From a bacterium (lineage in GTDB: Bacteria; Myxococcota_A; Bradymonadia; UBA7976; UBA1532): 60,996 nt of DNA. Within the stretch, counting starts at the first letter, position 1. The number at the start of each line of letters is the position of its first letter. The position numbers and the translations under genes were made by a program. Positions 1-10,637 of the stretch are shown here, one piece after another. The notes under the pieces are model-generated. The model saw only the letters and a list, made by a program, of their open reading frames with translations, made no database searches and had not been told where the DNA came from. The stretch is from contig JAUHYW010000065.1 of NCBI GenBank assembly GCA_030426085.1, forward strand, positions 1 to 60,996, in the 5' to 3' direction.

Positions 1-1400
1 CCGAGCCGCCATCGCTCCACACCCCGAGCGACGCCACCCCCGGCCCGAGCCGCCGACCCGCCACTTCACGGGTGGCCCGATCGCCGCCCGAGCCGCCATC
101 CCGGTACCCGCTGAGCAAGCCATTCCCGGCCCGAGCCGCCGACCCGCCACTTCAAGGGTGGCGCGATCACGGCCCGAGCCACCGTCGAGCCACACCCCGA
201 GCGACACCACCCCCGGCCCGAGCCGCCGACCCGCCACTTCAAGGGTGGCCCGATCCCCGCCCGAGCCGCCGCCGAGCCACGCCCCGAGCGACGCCACCCC
301 CGGCCCAAGCCGCCGACCCGCCACTTCAAGGGTGGCGCGAGCCCGGCCCGAGCCGCCATCGCTCCACACCCCGAGCGACCCCACCCACGGCCCGAGCCGC
401 CGACCCGCCACTTCGCTGGTGGAGCGCTGCCCGCCCGAGCCGGCGTCGATCCATACCCCGAGCGACGCCCCCCTCGGTCCGAGCTGCCGACCGGCCGCTT
501 CGTCGGTGGACCGCTGCCCGCCCGAGCCGGCGTCGATCCATACGCCGAGCGACGTCCCCCTCGGTCCGAGCTGCCGACCGGCCGCTTCGCCCGTGGACCG
601 CTGCCCGCCCGAGCCGGCGTCGATCCATACCCCGAGCGACACCACCCTCGGCCCGAGCCGCCGACCGGCCGCTTCGTCGGTGGACCGCTGCCCGCCGGAG
701 CCGGCGTCGATCCATACCCCGAGCGACATCCCCCTCGGTCCGAGCCGACCATCGCCCACCATGGCCATAGATCCGCCCGCGCCCGGCGCGGCATCGTCCC
801 ATACCCCGAGCGACACCCCCCTCGGCCCGAGCCGGCCATCGCCCACCATGGCCATAGATCCGCCCGCGCCCGGCGCGTCATCGTCCCATACCCCGAGCGA
901 CGCCCCCCTCGGCCCGAGCCGGCCATCGCCCACCATGGCCATAGATCCGCCCGCGCCCGGCGCGTCGTCGTCCTATACCCCGAGCGACGCCCCCCTCGGC
1001 CCGAGCCGGCCATCGCCCACCATGGCCATAGATCCGCCCGCGCCCGGCGCGGCATCGTCCCATACCCCGAGCGACACCACCCTCGGCCCGAGCCGACCAT
1101 CGCCCACCATGCCCGTCGATCCACCTCGGCTCCGGCCGACGACCGCCTACCCGGCGAGCGACAACACCCCTGGCTCGAGCCGGCCAGCGCCCACCCTGCC
1201 CGTCGATCCGCCCCGGCTCCGGCCGACGCCCGCCTACCCGTCGAGCGACGCCGCCCCCGGCCCGAGCCGCCCGACACCCACCCTGCCCGTCGATCCACCC
1301 TGGCCCCGGGCCACCCTGCGGCGCGCCCCGGACGATCCCGCCCGCGGCCCGAGCGCCGCAGCTTCACCTCGACCGCGGCCCGCGCCGGGCCCCGAAGGCC
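1..1400. repeat. 87-bp minisatellite array, at least 16 copies, runs off the left edge
   Basis: A G+C-rich unit recurs every 87 bp; the core CCGAGCGAC recurs near 197, 283, 370, 457, 544, 631, 718, 805, 892, 979 and 1066, with decayed copies to about 1330. Early units contain the short inverted repeat GCCAC/GTGGC; units from about 735 carry CCATGGCCATAG instead, so there are two sub-families. Because 87 is a multiple of 3 and the sequence lacks stops, several frames stay open on both strands (for example 158-1585 plus and 66-1367 minus). One early spacing is 86 bp (GTG at 72 versus 158), which breaks the frame, and neither translation resembles a known protein. I treat it as a non-coding minisatellite, although a repetitive Pro/Ser/Arg-rich protein cannot be excluded. 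Confidence 0.8.
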
Positions 1401-1663
1401 GCTCGCTCACCCATCGGGTGCCGGGCAGGACGGCGCCGTGCAGAGCGCGCCACCGTACGGCGGCGCGATCAGGGACGCCGCCGGCGGCGCGCCGAACCCC
1501 ACCCCGGCCGTCGCCGCGGGCGTCGTCGGGGGCCTCGGCGGCGGCGGGGTACGAGGCGATGGGGGTCTTCGAGACCGGCTCATGACAGGTGTTACAGGGA
1601 CCCCCGGCGGACCCCGCATCACGGGCGTCGCCCGACTGCGCTACAGTGGCCGCGGGAGGCGTG

Positions 1664-4600
1664 ATGTCGGAGCGGCCGCACGGCGACCCCAAGAGCGATT
1701 CGACCGCCGGCGAGCGGCTGCACTCCGAGCCGCAGGTCAGCGCGGTCACTTCGGTCGACCGGGAGGACGACAGCGTCACCGCTGCGCCCCGTGATGCGCT
1801 CAGCGTGTCGACCCTGCGCCCCGACACCGCGTCGTGGGACGAGGCGCCGCCGCTCGACCCGCCGTCGGGCGCGGTGGGCAGCCGCATGGGGCGGTACACC
1901 GTGCTGTCCGAGCTGGGCGCCGGCGGCATGGGGGTGGTCTATAAGGCGTGGGATCCGGCGCTGGACCGGGCGGTGGCGCTCAAGGTGCTGCTCGCCGGGC
2001 GGCTGGCGCCGCAGCGGCACCTGGCGCGGTTTCTGGACGAGGCGCGGGCCATCGCCCGGCTCGATCATCCGGCGCTGGTCGAGGTGTACGACATCGGGCT
2101 GGTCGACGGCTGCCCCTACTTCACGATGGAGTTCGTCGACGGGTCCGATCTGAACCGGCTCATCGCCGACACTCCGCTCGATCCGCTGCGGGCCTGCCGG
2201 CTGCTCGAGCCGGTCGCCCGGGGGCTCGAGGCGGCCCATCGGCAGGGCATCATCCACCGCGATGTCAAGCCGGCCAACGTGCTGGTCGACGCCGACGATA
2301 CGCCGCGGCTCATCGACTTCGGGGTGGCCCGCTTCCTGGAGTCGACCGACGAGCGCACCCGCACCGGGCAGGTGGTGGGCACCCCGGCCTACATGGCGCC
2401 GGAGCAGGCGGTGGGTGATCTGAGCGCCATCGGGCCGGCGACCGATGTGTTCGGGCTGGGCGCGTCGCTGTATCGGGCGGTGAGCGGCGCGCTGCCCCGA
2501 CGGTCGACCGAGAGCGGCGACAGCGGGCTGCCCCGGCGCCCGGCCGACACCGGCGACGGCGCGCTGCCCCGCGATCTGGCGGCGATCTGCCACAAGGCGA
2601 TGTCCCACGATCCGGGTGATCGCTATGGCTCGGCGGCGGCGCTGGCCGACGACATGGCCCGGTTCGCTCGGGGGGAGCCGGTCGAGGCGGCGCTGCCCGG
2701 GATCTGGCGGCGGTTCGGGTGGCGGGTGCGGGCGGCGCGCAGCGGGCTGATCGGGGCGGCGGTGACGGTGCTGGTGGGCGTCGTGGTGGCCCTGGCGGCG
2801 GACGCGTGGCGGGTGCACGGCGAGCGGGAGGCCCGGGCGGCCCGGGAGGCGGCGGCCGAGACCCGGCTGACCGAGGCGCTGGTCGACGGGCGGCGGCTGC
2901 GGGCGGCGGGCGATGTGTCGGCGGCCGCGGCGGTGGAGCGCGAGGTGACGCTGCGCCGCGAGGTCCAGGAGACCCGGGCGCTGGCCCGCTTCCACCTGAG
3001 CCGGGCCGAGGACGCGCTGGAGCGGCAGGATCGGTCGGCGGCCCTGGGCGCGGCGGCGAGCGCGTACGCCACGGCGACCCACGAGGCGGAGTCGTTCGAC
3101 GCGATGCTGACCCTGGGGCGGCTGTTCGTCGAGCTGCGCCGGGGCACGGCCCTGGAGACGCTGCTGGAGACGATCGAGCGGCGGTTCCCCACCCGGCGGG
3201 TCGAGCTGGGCGCGCTGGCGGTGCAGGGGGCGACGCTCGTCGGGCGGCTGGCCGTCGCGGCGCAGAGAGCTCGGGCGCTGGGGTCGGATCGGGGGCCGAT
3301 GCTGGCGGCTCTGAGCCGGGCGGCGCCCACCGACTGGACCTACGAGGCGCTCGGGGGCCGGGTGTGGACCTGGGATCAGGGGCTGGCCGACGTGGACGGG
3401 GACGGCGCGCTCGATCTGAACGTGGGCGCTCACCTGCTGAGCGCGGGGTCCCCGGCCCTGCGCCCGACCCGGGTGCCCCTGCTGCCCGACGGTCAGTTCC
3501 CGTTCCCGCTGGGGCCGAGGCTGGTGGCCGGGCTCCAGGGCGACGCGCCCCACCGGCTGCTGCGGCTGGAGGGCGGGGCCTGGCGGACGCTGGCGCCGCT
3601 GGAGCGCAGCCGGCTGCTGGCGCTGGGTGATCTGGACGGGGACGGGCGGGAGACGCTCTACGGGGCCCGCGGCTGGGGGCTGTCGGCGTTCGATGAGCAG
3701 CCGGACGGGTCGTGGCGCCGGTCGGTGCCCCACCCGCCGACCGACGCGACCCGCATCGAGCCCCGGGCGATGTTCGTGGCCGACTTCGGCGATCGGGGGC
3801 CGGCGCTGGTGATCGGCAGCGCCGAGTGGCGGACGTACGACGTGCGGATCTACACCGCGGCGCCCGGCGGCGGGCTCCTGCTGGCGGCCCGGCGCAAGCT
3901 GGGGGCGGTGTTCGACGTGCGGCCGGTGCCCCGCCCGGGGCGACCGCCGCTCATCGCCGCCGCGCTGCGCGCCCAGCCGCCCGAGCCGCGCATGTTCCCC
4001 CCCGAGGCGCCGAGCGGTCACCCGCCGGGGCTGGTCCTGCTGGAGTGGACCGACGCCGGGCTCGAGATCCGGGGGCACCTGCCGACGGCGACCGACGAGG
4101 ACGGCGACATCAGCGTGCGGGTGGGCGACTTCGACGGGGACGGGCGGTCCGATCTGGCGGCGTCTCCGACCCATGTCTTCAGCCGCGATCTGCTGGTGTA
4201 CCGGGGGCTGGCCGACGGCTGGAGCGCGCCGGTGGCCCTGCCCGGGCTGGACGCGTTGGCGGCGGCCGATCTGGACGGGGACGGGGACGACGAGCTGGTG
4301 GTGCGGGCCGCGCAGCGGTCGCGGCTGTGGGTGCTGGGCGTCGCCGGGGCGCCGGCGGTCGATCTGCCGGTGTGGCGGATCCCGGCGGCGGACGATGTGC
4401 CGCTGGCCGAGGGCGGCGGGCCCCGCGCGGCGGCCATCCGCGATCTGGTGCGGCTGGGGCTGGTCGACGAGGCGATCGAGGCCTGGCAGCATCAGGTTCG
4501 GCTGGGGCTGGCCCCGGCGGCGTCGGCGGCCAACGCGGCCCGGCTGTCCGAGCAGCGCGAGCGCTACGGAGAGGCGGCGGGGCTGTTCCTCCGGGCGGCG

Positions 4601-6211
4601 ACGCTGTACGGGGGCGAGCCGGGGGCGGTCGACGCGCTGCGCGGGGCCGCCCGGACCCAGCGGGCGGCCCGGCTGTGGGCCGAGGAGCGGGCGACCCTCG
4701 ACCGGCTGCTGGCCCACCGGCTGGCCCCGGCCGCCCGGACCGAGGCCCTGGCCCGGCGGGCGACGCTCGACGCGCGGCTGGCTCGCCGGGTGACGTTCGA
4801 TCTGGGGGGCGATCTGGATCCCCGGTGGCGGGTGCCGGTGCCCGATCGGCTGCGGGTCGACCGCGACGGGGCGCTGGAGATCACCGCCGACATGGCGGGG
4901 CCGATGGCCCGGCTGCCGGTCGAGCGCACGGGCGGGCCGGTGGCCATCGAGATCGACATGCGCGTGCCCCGGGTGGAGTACGGGTCGAGCTTCGGGGTGC
5001 AGCTCGTGGCGGTCGAGGGCGATACGCGGCGGGCGCTGACGAACGTGCTGAGCCTGGGCTGGGGCGGCGGATCGGTGGTGTATCACCGGGCGCAGCTCGT
5101 GCGGCCCGATGGGCAGCAGGTGGTGTTCTTCAACCGGCGGGTCGCCACCCCGCGGGGGCACCGCATCTTCGCCCGGGTGGAGCTCGACCCCGAGCGGGGG
5201 CTGGCGACCAACGTCGAGCGCACCGGCGAGGACTACACCACCCACCCGGCGCCGCCGCTGGCCCCCGACGCCCGGCTGTACCTCGAGATCGTCTCGGGCT
5301 CGGGCGACCGCCGCATGGGGCATCACATGCGGGTGCGCATCGAGCGGCTGGTGCTCGACGGGCTGCGGGTGGTCGACGGGCACCCGGGGGACGCGGCGGG
5401 CGATCATCCGCTGCACGGGGCCGGGCGGGCGCTGGCCCACGCCGCGCCGGCGGAGGCGCTGGCCGCGCTGAGCGGCGTCGAGGGCGAGCGGGCGGACGCC
5501 ATCCGGGCGGCGGCGCTCTACGATCTGGGGCGGTGGGGCGAGGCCGACGCGCTGGTGCTGGCCCGGCTGGCGCGCCTGGCGCCGGGGTCGCCCTTCGAGC
5601 GCTTCGTGCGCGGCCGGGTGCTGCGCGATCCGCTGCACTTCGCGCCGCTGGTGCGGCGGGGCCTGGGGCCGGCGGCCGATGAGCTGCTGTGGCGGGTGTT
5701 CATGGCGGCGTTCGACAAGCACGGGCGCGATCCGGACGTGGTGGTCGCCGCCCGGGCGGCGCTGCTGGGGGTCGAGGATCAGACCCCGGAAGAGGTGGCC
5801 CGCTCGCCGCACGCCGACCGCCGGCTGGCGCTGTGGCAGGCCCGGGCGGCGATGCACCGGGACGCCGGGCGGGCGGGCGCGGCGCGGGCCGATCTGGCGC
5901 GGTGCATGGCGCTGCTCGAGCACCTGCCGCCGCCGTCGGGCACGGCCGAGACCCAGCGGCGGGGCGAGCAGTGGGCGACGCTGTATCGCATGCAGGCCGA
6001 TGTGCACGCCGACGCCGGACGGGCCGACGCGGCGGCCGAGGCGATCCGCGCCGGGCTGGCGGCGGCCCCGGCGCCGGAGCTGGTGGCCGATCAGCTCATC
6101 GCCAGCCGCCCGCTGCGGGCCCTGCGCGACCACCCGGTGTGGGCCGAGGTGCAGCGCGCGGCGGCGTGGTCGACGCCCGCGCCGACTGAGGTCAGGGCGC
6201 CCGGGCGGTGA
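1664..6211 (+). CDS. Membrane Ser/Thr protein kinase with beta-propeller and TPR-like extracytoplasmic region
   Basis: A PknB-type kinase of about 1515 aa. A disordered N-terminus (1-74) is followed by the kinase domain at about 77-340: glycine loop GAGGMG at 85-90, VALK lysine K107, HRD with D200, DFG at D218, and an APEQ motif. A single membrane segment follows at about 361-383. The outer part has FG-GAP/VCBS-like DxDGDG calcium-binding loops (about 576, 640, 822 and 872), a beta-sandwich stretch and C-terminal helical, TPR-like repeats. It probably senses an extracytoplasmic ligand and phosphorylates Ser/Thr targets; no substrate is visible. ATG 1664 is chosen because GGGAGG (1654-1659) lies just upstream; GTG 1661 is an alternative. 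The stop overlaps the convergent neighbour by 20 bp. Kinase assignment is firm, the propeller is inferred from motifs. Confidence 0.9.
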   Translation: MSERPHGDPKSDSTAGERLHSEPQVSAVTSVDREDDSVTAAPRDALSVSTLRPDTASWDEAPPLDPPSGAVGSRMGRYTVLSELGAGGMGVVYKAWDPALDRAVALKVLLAGRLAPQRHLARFLDEARAIARLDHPALVEVYDIGLVDGCPYFTMEFVDGSDLNRLIADTPLDPLRACRLLEPVARGLEAAHRQGIIHRDVKPANVLVDADDTPRLIDFGVARFLESTDERTRTGQVVGTPAYMAPEQAVGDLSAIGPATDVFGLGASLYRAVSGALPRRSTESGDSGLPRRPADTGDGALPRDLAAICHKAMSHDPGDRYGSAAALADDMARFARGEPVEAALPGIWRRFGWRVRAARSGLIGAAVTVLVGVVVALAADAWRVHGEREARAAREAAAETRLTEALVDGRRLRAAGDVSAAAAVEREVTLRREVQETRALARFHLSRAEDALERQDRSAALGAAASAYATATHEAESFDAMLTLGRLFVELRRGTALETLLETIERRFPTRRVELGALAVQGATLVGRLAVAAQRARALGSDRGPMLAALSRAAPTDWTYEALGGRVWTWDQGLADVDGDGALDLNVGAHLLSAGSPALRPTRVPLLPDGQFPFPLGPRLVAGLQGDAPHRLLRLEGGAWRTLAPLERSRLLALGDLDGDGRETLYGARGWGLSAFDEQPDGSWRRSVPHPPTDATRIEPRAMFVADFGDRGPALVIGSAEWRTYDVRIYTAAPGGGLLLAARRKLGAVFDVRPVPRPGRPPLIAAALRAQPPEPRMFPPEAPSGHPPGLVLLEWTDAGLEIRGHLPTATDEDGDISVRVGDFDGDGRSDLAASPTHVFSRDLLVYRGLADGWSAPVALPGLDALAAADLDGDGDDELVVRAAQRSRLWVLGVAGAPAVDLPVWRIPAADDVPLAEGGGPRAAAIRDLVRLGLVDEAIEAWQHQVRLGLAPAASAANAARLSEQRERYGEAAGLFLRAATLYGGEPGAVDALRGAARTQRAARLWAEERATLDRLLAHRLAPAARTEALARRATLDARLARRVTFDLGGDLDPRWRVPVPDRLRVDRDGALEITADMAGPMARLPVERTGGPVAIEIDMRVPRVEYGSSFGVQLVAVEGDTRRALTNVLSLGWGGGSVVYHRAQLVRPDGQQVVFFNRRVATPRGHRIFARVELDPERGLATNVERTGEDYTTHPAPPLAPDARLYLEIVSGSGDRRMGHHMRVRIERLVLDGLRVVDGHPGDAAGDHPLHGAGRALAHAAPAEALAALSGVEGERADAIRAAALYDLGRWGEADALVLARLARLAPGSPFERFVRGRVLRDPLHFAPLVRRGLGPAADELLWRVFMAAFDKHGRDPDVVVAARAALLGVEDQTPEEVARSPHADRRLALWQARAAMHRDAGRAGAARADLARCMALLEHLPPPSGTAETQRRGEQWATLYRMQADVHADAGRADAAAEAIRAGLAAAPAPELVADQLIASRPLRALRDHPVWAEVQRAAAWSTPAPTEVRAPGR

Positions 6212-9200
6212 CCCGCAGCGCCGGCGGCCCCAGGGTGGGCCCGGTCTCGACGATGACGAACCACCGGCCGGCGGCGAGCGGCAGCCCCTCGACCCGGCGC
6301 TCGACGCAGGTGGCCTCGCCGGCGCCGTCCGCGCAGTCACCGCGCACCGAGAAGGCCGCGCCGATGGGATCGCCCTCCAGCTCGATGTCGACCACGGCCG
6401 GCGCGGCGAGGTCGAAGGCGGCGACGTACTCGGTCTCCCGGCCCCGGCCGCAGCTCAGGGTGAAGCGATCGACCGGCGCCCGGCGGGGCAGCGCGAGCGG
6501 GGCGCCGGGCTCGACGGTGGGGGCGGCGGCGCAGGCCAGCGCGGCGCCGTCCTCGGCGGCGACGGCGACGACCGAGAGGGTGCCCTCGGCCGGGGCCTCG
6601 CCGGCGGTGAAGCGGGCGATGTGGCGGCCGCCCTCGGCGAGCGCGGCGTCCAGGCGCAGGTCGCCGCCGTCCAGGCGCTCGGCGTCGGCCACGACCGCGC
6701 CGGCGGGATCGAGCAGCGCCAGGTCGACGCCCGCGCCGCCCGCGTCCCAGGTGGCGTCGAGCAGGATCCGGGTGCCCGCGTCGAGGTCGAGCGCGAGGTG
6801 GTCGACGTCGTCGGGGCACAGGCCGAGCGGGCGGGGCTCGAGCGCGATCGGGGTCGCCCGCGCGGGGGCGTCGTTGTCCCGCAGCCCCTCGGAGGGGTCG
6901 GGCGGGCAGTCGTCGGCGTCCAACGCGGTCAGCGTGAGGCTGTAGGGGGTCGAGGCGCCCGGCGCGCCGTCGACGGCGATGTCGACCCGGCCGGCGCCGG
7001 GGCCGACGGCGAGCACCTCGGCGCCGAACGGCGTATCGGCGTCCCGCGCGCGGCCGTCGGCGTCGGTGAGCCGCAGCCGCAGGTCGCCCGCGGCCGGGTC
7101 GTGGCGCAGCTCGACCCGCAGCCCCTCGTCGTCGGCGAGCAGGGCCCGGTAGGTGTCGGTGGTGCCATCGCAGCGCACGAGGCCGGTATAGGCCCGGCGG
7201 TCGAGCACCGGCGGGCGCTGCGCGAGGGGCAGGCCGTCGTAGGCGTCGCCGTCGCACGGGGCGGGGGCGCAGACGCCGTCGGGGTCGCACGTCCGGTCGC
7301 CGGGGCACTGCTCGGGCGCGAAGCAGAAGCCGCCGTAGCTGCACCGCCCGCCGTCGCAGATGCCGTTGCCTTCACAGTCGGTATCACCCAGGCAGCGCAG
7401 GCAGTCACCCGAGGCATCACACCGCGGCGCGCCGGGGGCGCAGTCGTCGTCGGCGGCGCAGGGGCCGTCGGTGACGCAGGCCCCCGAGGCGCAGATCAGG
7501 GCCCCGGCGCAAGCGCCCGGATCGCATTGCACCGGCACCCCGTCGGCGCAGCGGCGGTCGACGCACAGCCCCGGGCAGTCATCGTGGGTGCTGCATTCGA
7601 AGGGCACGCAGGCCCCCGCCTCGCAGGCGGTCAGCCCGGGGCAGTCGCCGTCGTCGACGCAGCGGTCGGGCGCCGTGCAGCGGGCGGCGACGCAGGTCTG
7701 TGATCCCGGGCAGTCATCGTCCCGCAGGCAGTCGTCCTGGCACAGCCCGCCGACGCAGCGGGCGCCGTCGCCGCAGTCCACGTCGGCGGCGCACGGATCG
7801 GGCACGGTCAGGCGCAGGCGGGGATCGCCGCCGGGCGGGGCCTTGGCGATGATCGCGTAGTCCCCCGCCGGCAGGAGCCGCCCCCGGATGGCATCCCCCG
7901 GCACGCACAGCAGGTCGCCCCCGCCGGGGCAGCCCCGGCGCAGGGCCAGCGCCGAGGCGAGCGGATCGGCGCTGCCTTCGAGCGTCAGATCGATCCGGGT
8001 CGGCGCGGGCAGACGCAGGTGCGCGACGGCGTCGGGCCCGTCGCCGCAGCCGATGCCGAAGCGATCGAGCGTGGGTCGCACGGGCAGCGGCGCGCCGGGG
8101 TCGAGCCGGGGCCGGGTGAGGCAGGCCCGCGCGGCGGCCTCGGGCGAGATCGCGCGGTCGAGGGTGAGGGTGACCGGCGTGGGGCCGCCCAGCTCGCTCA
8201 GCTCGAGCCGGTACAGGCCATCGGCGGTGGGGCCATGCAGCACGACCAGGGCGCCGTCGACCCGTTCGGTGCGGGCCACGGGGAAGCCGCCGGGGTCGTG
8301 CAGCGTCGCGGCCACGGCGACCGGCTCGGCGGGCTCGATGCGAAAGCGCCAGTCGATGCCCACCGCGGCGTTCAGCGCGAACCAGTCGGCGTCGCCGGGG
8401 CACAGGGTCAGCTCGACCCGGTCGACGTCGTCGGGCAGCGGCGTGGCCCGGTCGATGCGGTCGTTGCCGGTGACGCCCTCGTGGGCGTCGGGCGGGCAGT
8501 CATCGGGGCCGATGGCGTCGACGACGATGGCATACGGGGTGTCGAACCCGCCCCGCCCGGTGACGCGCACGTCGACGGCCCGCGGTTCGTCGGCCACGGG
8601 CAGCGCCACCCGGTCGAAGCCGTGGGGCCCGTCGTCCCGGGCGATCACCGTCGCCGGATCACCCGCGGCGGTGACTTCGAGGGCCAGATCGCCGAGCCCC
8701 GCGTGGCGCACGGTGATGATCCGGCCCTCGTCGGCGGGGATCTCGATCCGGTAGCGGTCGAGCGTATCGTCGCACCACATCAGGCCCCCGTAGGCTCGGG
8801 CGTCGAGCGCGGCCGGCGGGCGGGCGTCGCCCAGCGCGTCGTCGACGCAGCCCGCGTTCGGCAGACAGATCCCATCGAGACACACCCGGGCCCCGGGGCA
8901 GTCGGCGTCGGCGGCGCAGGCCCCGTCGGGCACGCAGCGGGTGTCATCGCAGCGCTCGGCGGCCGGGCAGTGGGCGTCGACGGCGCAGGCGACGCAGCGG
9001 CCGATGCCATCACAGATCGGCGCCCGCCCGGGGCAGACGAGGTCGTCGAGGCACAGGCCGGCGGGCGCGCAGACGCCGGCCGGGGTGCACGCCTGGGCCG
9101 GGGGGCACGGCGCGGCGTCGCCGCAGGTGAACGGCGGCGCGGGCACGCAGACGGCGTCGAGGCACACCCCCGCCGGGCAGTCGGCGCTGACCGCGCAGTC

Positions 9201-10613
9201 GGGCAGGCGGCACGATCCGCCGCGGCAGCGCTCGGCGCCGGGGCAGTCGAGGTCGTCGCCGCAGGGATCGGCCCCCACGCACCGCGCGTCCACGCACCGC
9301 TGGGCGCCCGGGCAGTCATCGACGCAGGCGTCGGCGCACACGCCGCCCTGGCAGGTCCGGGCGCCGAGGCAGTCGGCGTCGTCGGCGCAGCGGTCGGGCT
9401 CGACGCACCGGCCGCCGGCGCAGGTCTGGGATCCGGGGCAGTCGTCATCGGCGTCGCACACGGTCACGCAGCGGAAGGCTTCGCACACCCGGCCCGGGTC
9501 GCAGTCCCCTTCCACCAGGCAGGGGTCGGCCTCGAGGCAGCGCCCGCGGGCCCGATCGCAGGGGCGGCTGCCGGGGCAGTCGGCGTCGTCGGCGCAGGCG
9601 CTGACGCAGCGGGCCTCGGCGCAATGGGTCCCCTCGGCGCAGTCGGCGTCGCCCGCGCAGCCGTCGTCGGGGCGGCAGGCGCCGCGGTCGGCGTCGCATA
9701 CGAGCGGGTCGGGGCAGGCCCGTCCGGGGCCGCACTCGGGGCGGCAGGCGCCGTCGACGCACTGTCGCTCGGGATCGCAGTCTTCGGGCACGAGGCACGG
9801 ATCGGCCTCGGGGCACACGCCGTCGACGCACGCCCGGTTGCCGGGGCAAGCGGCGTCTTCGAGGCAGGGGTCGGCGCAGACATCGGCCACGCACAGGCGC
9901 TCGGCGAGGCATCCGCTGTCGTCGACGCAGCCGTCGGGGTCTTCGGCGCACAGGCCGTCGTCGCCGCAGATCTGACCGTCGGGGCAGACCCGGTTCACGC
10001 CGCAGGCGTCGTCGCAGATCCCGTCGGCGCACACCCGCCCAGGATCACAGTCGGTGGGATCGACGCACACATCGGACTCGACGCATCGCCGGTCGACGCA
10101 GGTCCGGGTGCCCCGGCAGCCGTCGTCCGAGGCGCAGGGGTCGGCGCAGGCGTCGCGCACGCACAGCCGGGGGCCGAGGCAGTCGACGTCGGCCGCGCAC
10201 ACCGCGGGCTCGACGCAGACCCCCGCTTCGCAGCGCTGGGCGCCGGGGCAGTCCCCGTCCACGCCGCACTGCGGGGCGGCGTCGAACGGGCCGGCGTCGG
10301 GCGGTCCGGCGTCGGCGCCCGCGTCCGCCCCGGCGTCCCCGGCGTCGGGCGCGGCATCCGAGGTGGCGTCGGCGCGGCCGCGGTCGATGACCCCCCGGTC
10401 GGTGGCGCCGTCGGCGTCGGGCGCGCAGGTGCAGGCGCCGAACGCGGCCCCGCTCTCGTCGCAGGTCTGGGCCCCGCTCGCCCCGTCGGCGCAGACGCAG
10501 CCCTGGGTCGCGCCCGGGGTGCATCGGGCGGGCTCGCCGTCATCGCAGCCCCACAGGCCGAGGGCCACGAGCAGGGCCGGCGCGATCAGCCATGAGCGAC
10601 GCATCACATACAC
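6192..10613 (-). CDS. Very large Cys-rich lipoprotein with two pairs of beta-sandwich (PPC-like) domains
   Basis: About 1473 aa. The start has a lipoprotein signal (lipobox LGLWGC, Cys 23), then a low-complexity Asp/Ala/Pro/Gly linker. Residues about 95-590 hold roughly 20 short Cys modules of the form C-x5-D-C-P-G-x3-C-x4-C, reminiscent of Dickkopf/EGF-like knots. About 600-930 are beta-rich domains resembling bacterial pre-peptidase C-terminal (PPC) domains (motif DADWFALN). A second Cys block (about 937-1110) and second beta region (about 1137-1473) repeat the plan, so the protein looks internally duplicated. It is probably a surface adhesion or binding protein. GTG 10613 follows GGAGAG with 5 nt spacing; ATG 10604 is a fair alternative. 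Its start lies 24 bp downstream of the end of the fibrinogen-like gene at 10638-13325, so the two are probably co-transcribed. Confidence 0.82.
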   Translation of the reverse strand: MYVMRRSWLIAPALLVALGLWGCDDGEPARCTPGATQGCVCADGASGAQTCDESGAAFGACTCAPDADGATDRGVIDRGRADATSDAAPDAGDAGADAGADAGPPDAGPFDAAPQCGVDGDCPGAQRCEAGVCVEPAVCAADVDCLGPRLCVRDACADPCASDDGCRGTRTCVDRRCVESDVCVDPTDCDPGRVCADGICDDACGVNRVCPDGQICGDDGLCAEDPDGCVDDSGCLAERLCVADVCADPCLEDAACPGNRACVDGVCPEADPCLVPEDCDPERQCVDGACRPECGPGRACPDPLVCDADRGACRPDDGCAGDADCAEGTHCAEARCVSACADDADCPGSRPCDRARGRCLEADPCLVEGDCDPGRVCEAFRCVTVCDADDDCPGSQTCAGGRCVEPDRCADDADCLGARTCQGGVCADACVDDCPGAQRCVDARCVGADPCGDDLDCPGAERCRGGSCRLPDCAVSADCPAGVCLDAVCVPAPPFTCGDAAPCPPAQACTPAGVCAPAGLCLDDLVCPGRAPICDGIGRCVACAVDAHCPAAERCDDTRCVPDGACAADADCPGARVCLDGICLPNAGCVDDALGDARPPAALDARAYGGLMWCDDTLDRYRIEIPADEGRIITVRHAGLGDLALEVTAAGDPATVIARDDGPHGFDRVALPVADEPRAVDVRVTGRGGFDTPYAIVVDAIGPDDCPPDAHEGVTGNDRIDRATPLPDDVDRVELTLCPGDADWFALNAAVGIDWRFRIEPAEPVAVAATLHDPGGFPVARTERVDGALVVLHGPTADGLYRLELSELGGPTPVTLTLDRAISPEAAARACLTRPRLDPGAPLPVRPTLDRFGIGCGDGPDAVAHLRLPAPTRIDLTLEGSADPLASALALRRGCPGGGDLLCVPGDAIRGRLLPAGDYAIIAKAPPGGDPRLRLTVPDPCAADVDCGDGARCVGGLCQDDCLRDDDCPGSQTCVAARCTAPDRCVDDGDCPGLTACEAGACVPFECSTHDDCPGLCVDRRCADGVPVQCDPGACAGALICASGACVTDGPCAADDDCAPGAPRCDASGDCLRCLGDTDCEGNGICDGGRCSYGGFCFAPEQCPGDRTCDPDGVCAPAPCDGDAYDGLPLAQRPPVLDRRAYTGLVRCDGTTDTYRALLADDEGLRVELRHDPAAGDLRLRLTDADGRARDADTPFGAEVLAVGPGAGRVDIAVDGAPGASTPYSLTLTALDADDCPPDPSEGLRDNDAPARATPIALEPRPLGLCPDDVDHLALDLDAGTRILLDATWDAGGAGVDLALLDPAGAVVADAERLDGGDLRLDAALAEGGRHIARFTAGEAPAEGTLSVVAVAAEDGAALACAAAPTVEPGAPLALPRRAPVDRFTLSCGRGRETEYVAAFDLAAPAVVDIELEGDPIGAAFSVRGDCADGAGEATCVERRVEGLPLAAGRWFVIVETGPTLGPPALRVTARAP

Positions 10614-10637
10614 AGTGGCTCTCCGGCGTCCGATGGG

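Noticed and set aside
158-1585. Long plus-strand ORF (and its minus-strand counterparts) across the 87-bp repeats as a gene
   Set aside because: Open frames occur on both strands because the unit is a multiple of 3 and G+C-rich. One 86-bp spacing breaks the frame, and there is no recognisable protein.
1619-6340. Long minus-strand ORFs opposite the kinase and other large genes
   Set aside because: Arg/Pro/Gly-rich shadow translations of G+C-rich genes, with no domain and no ribosome site.
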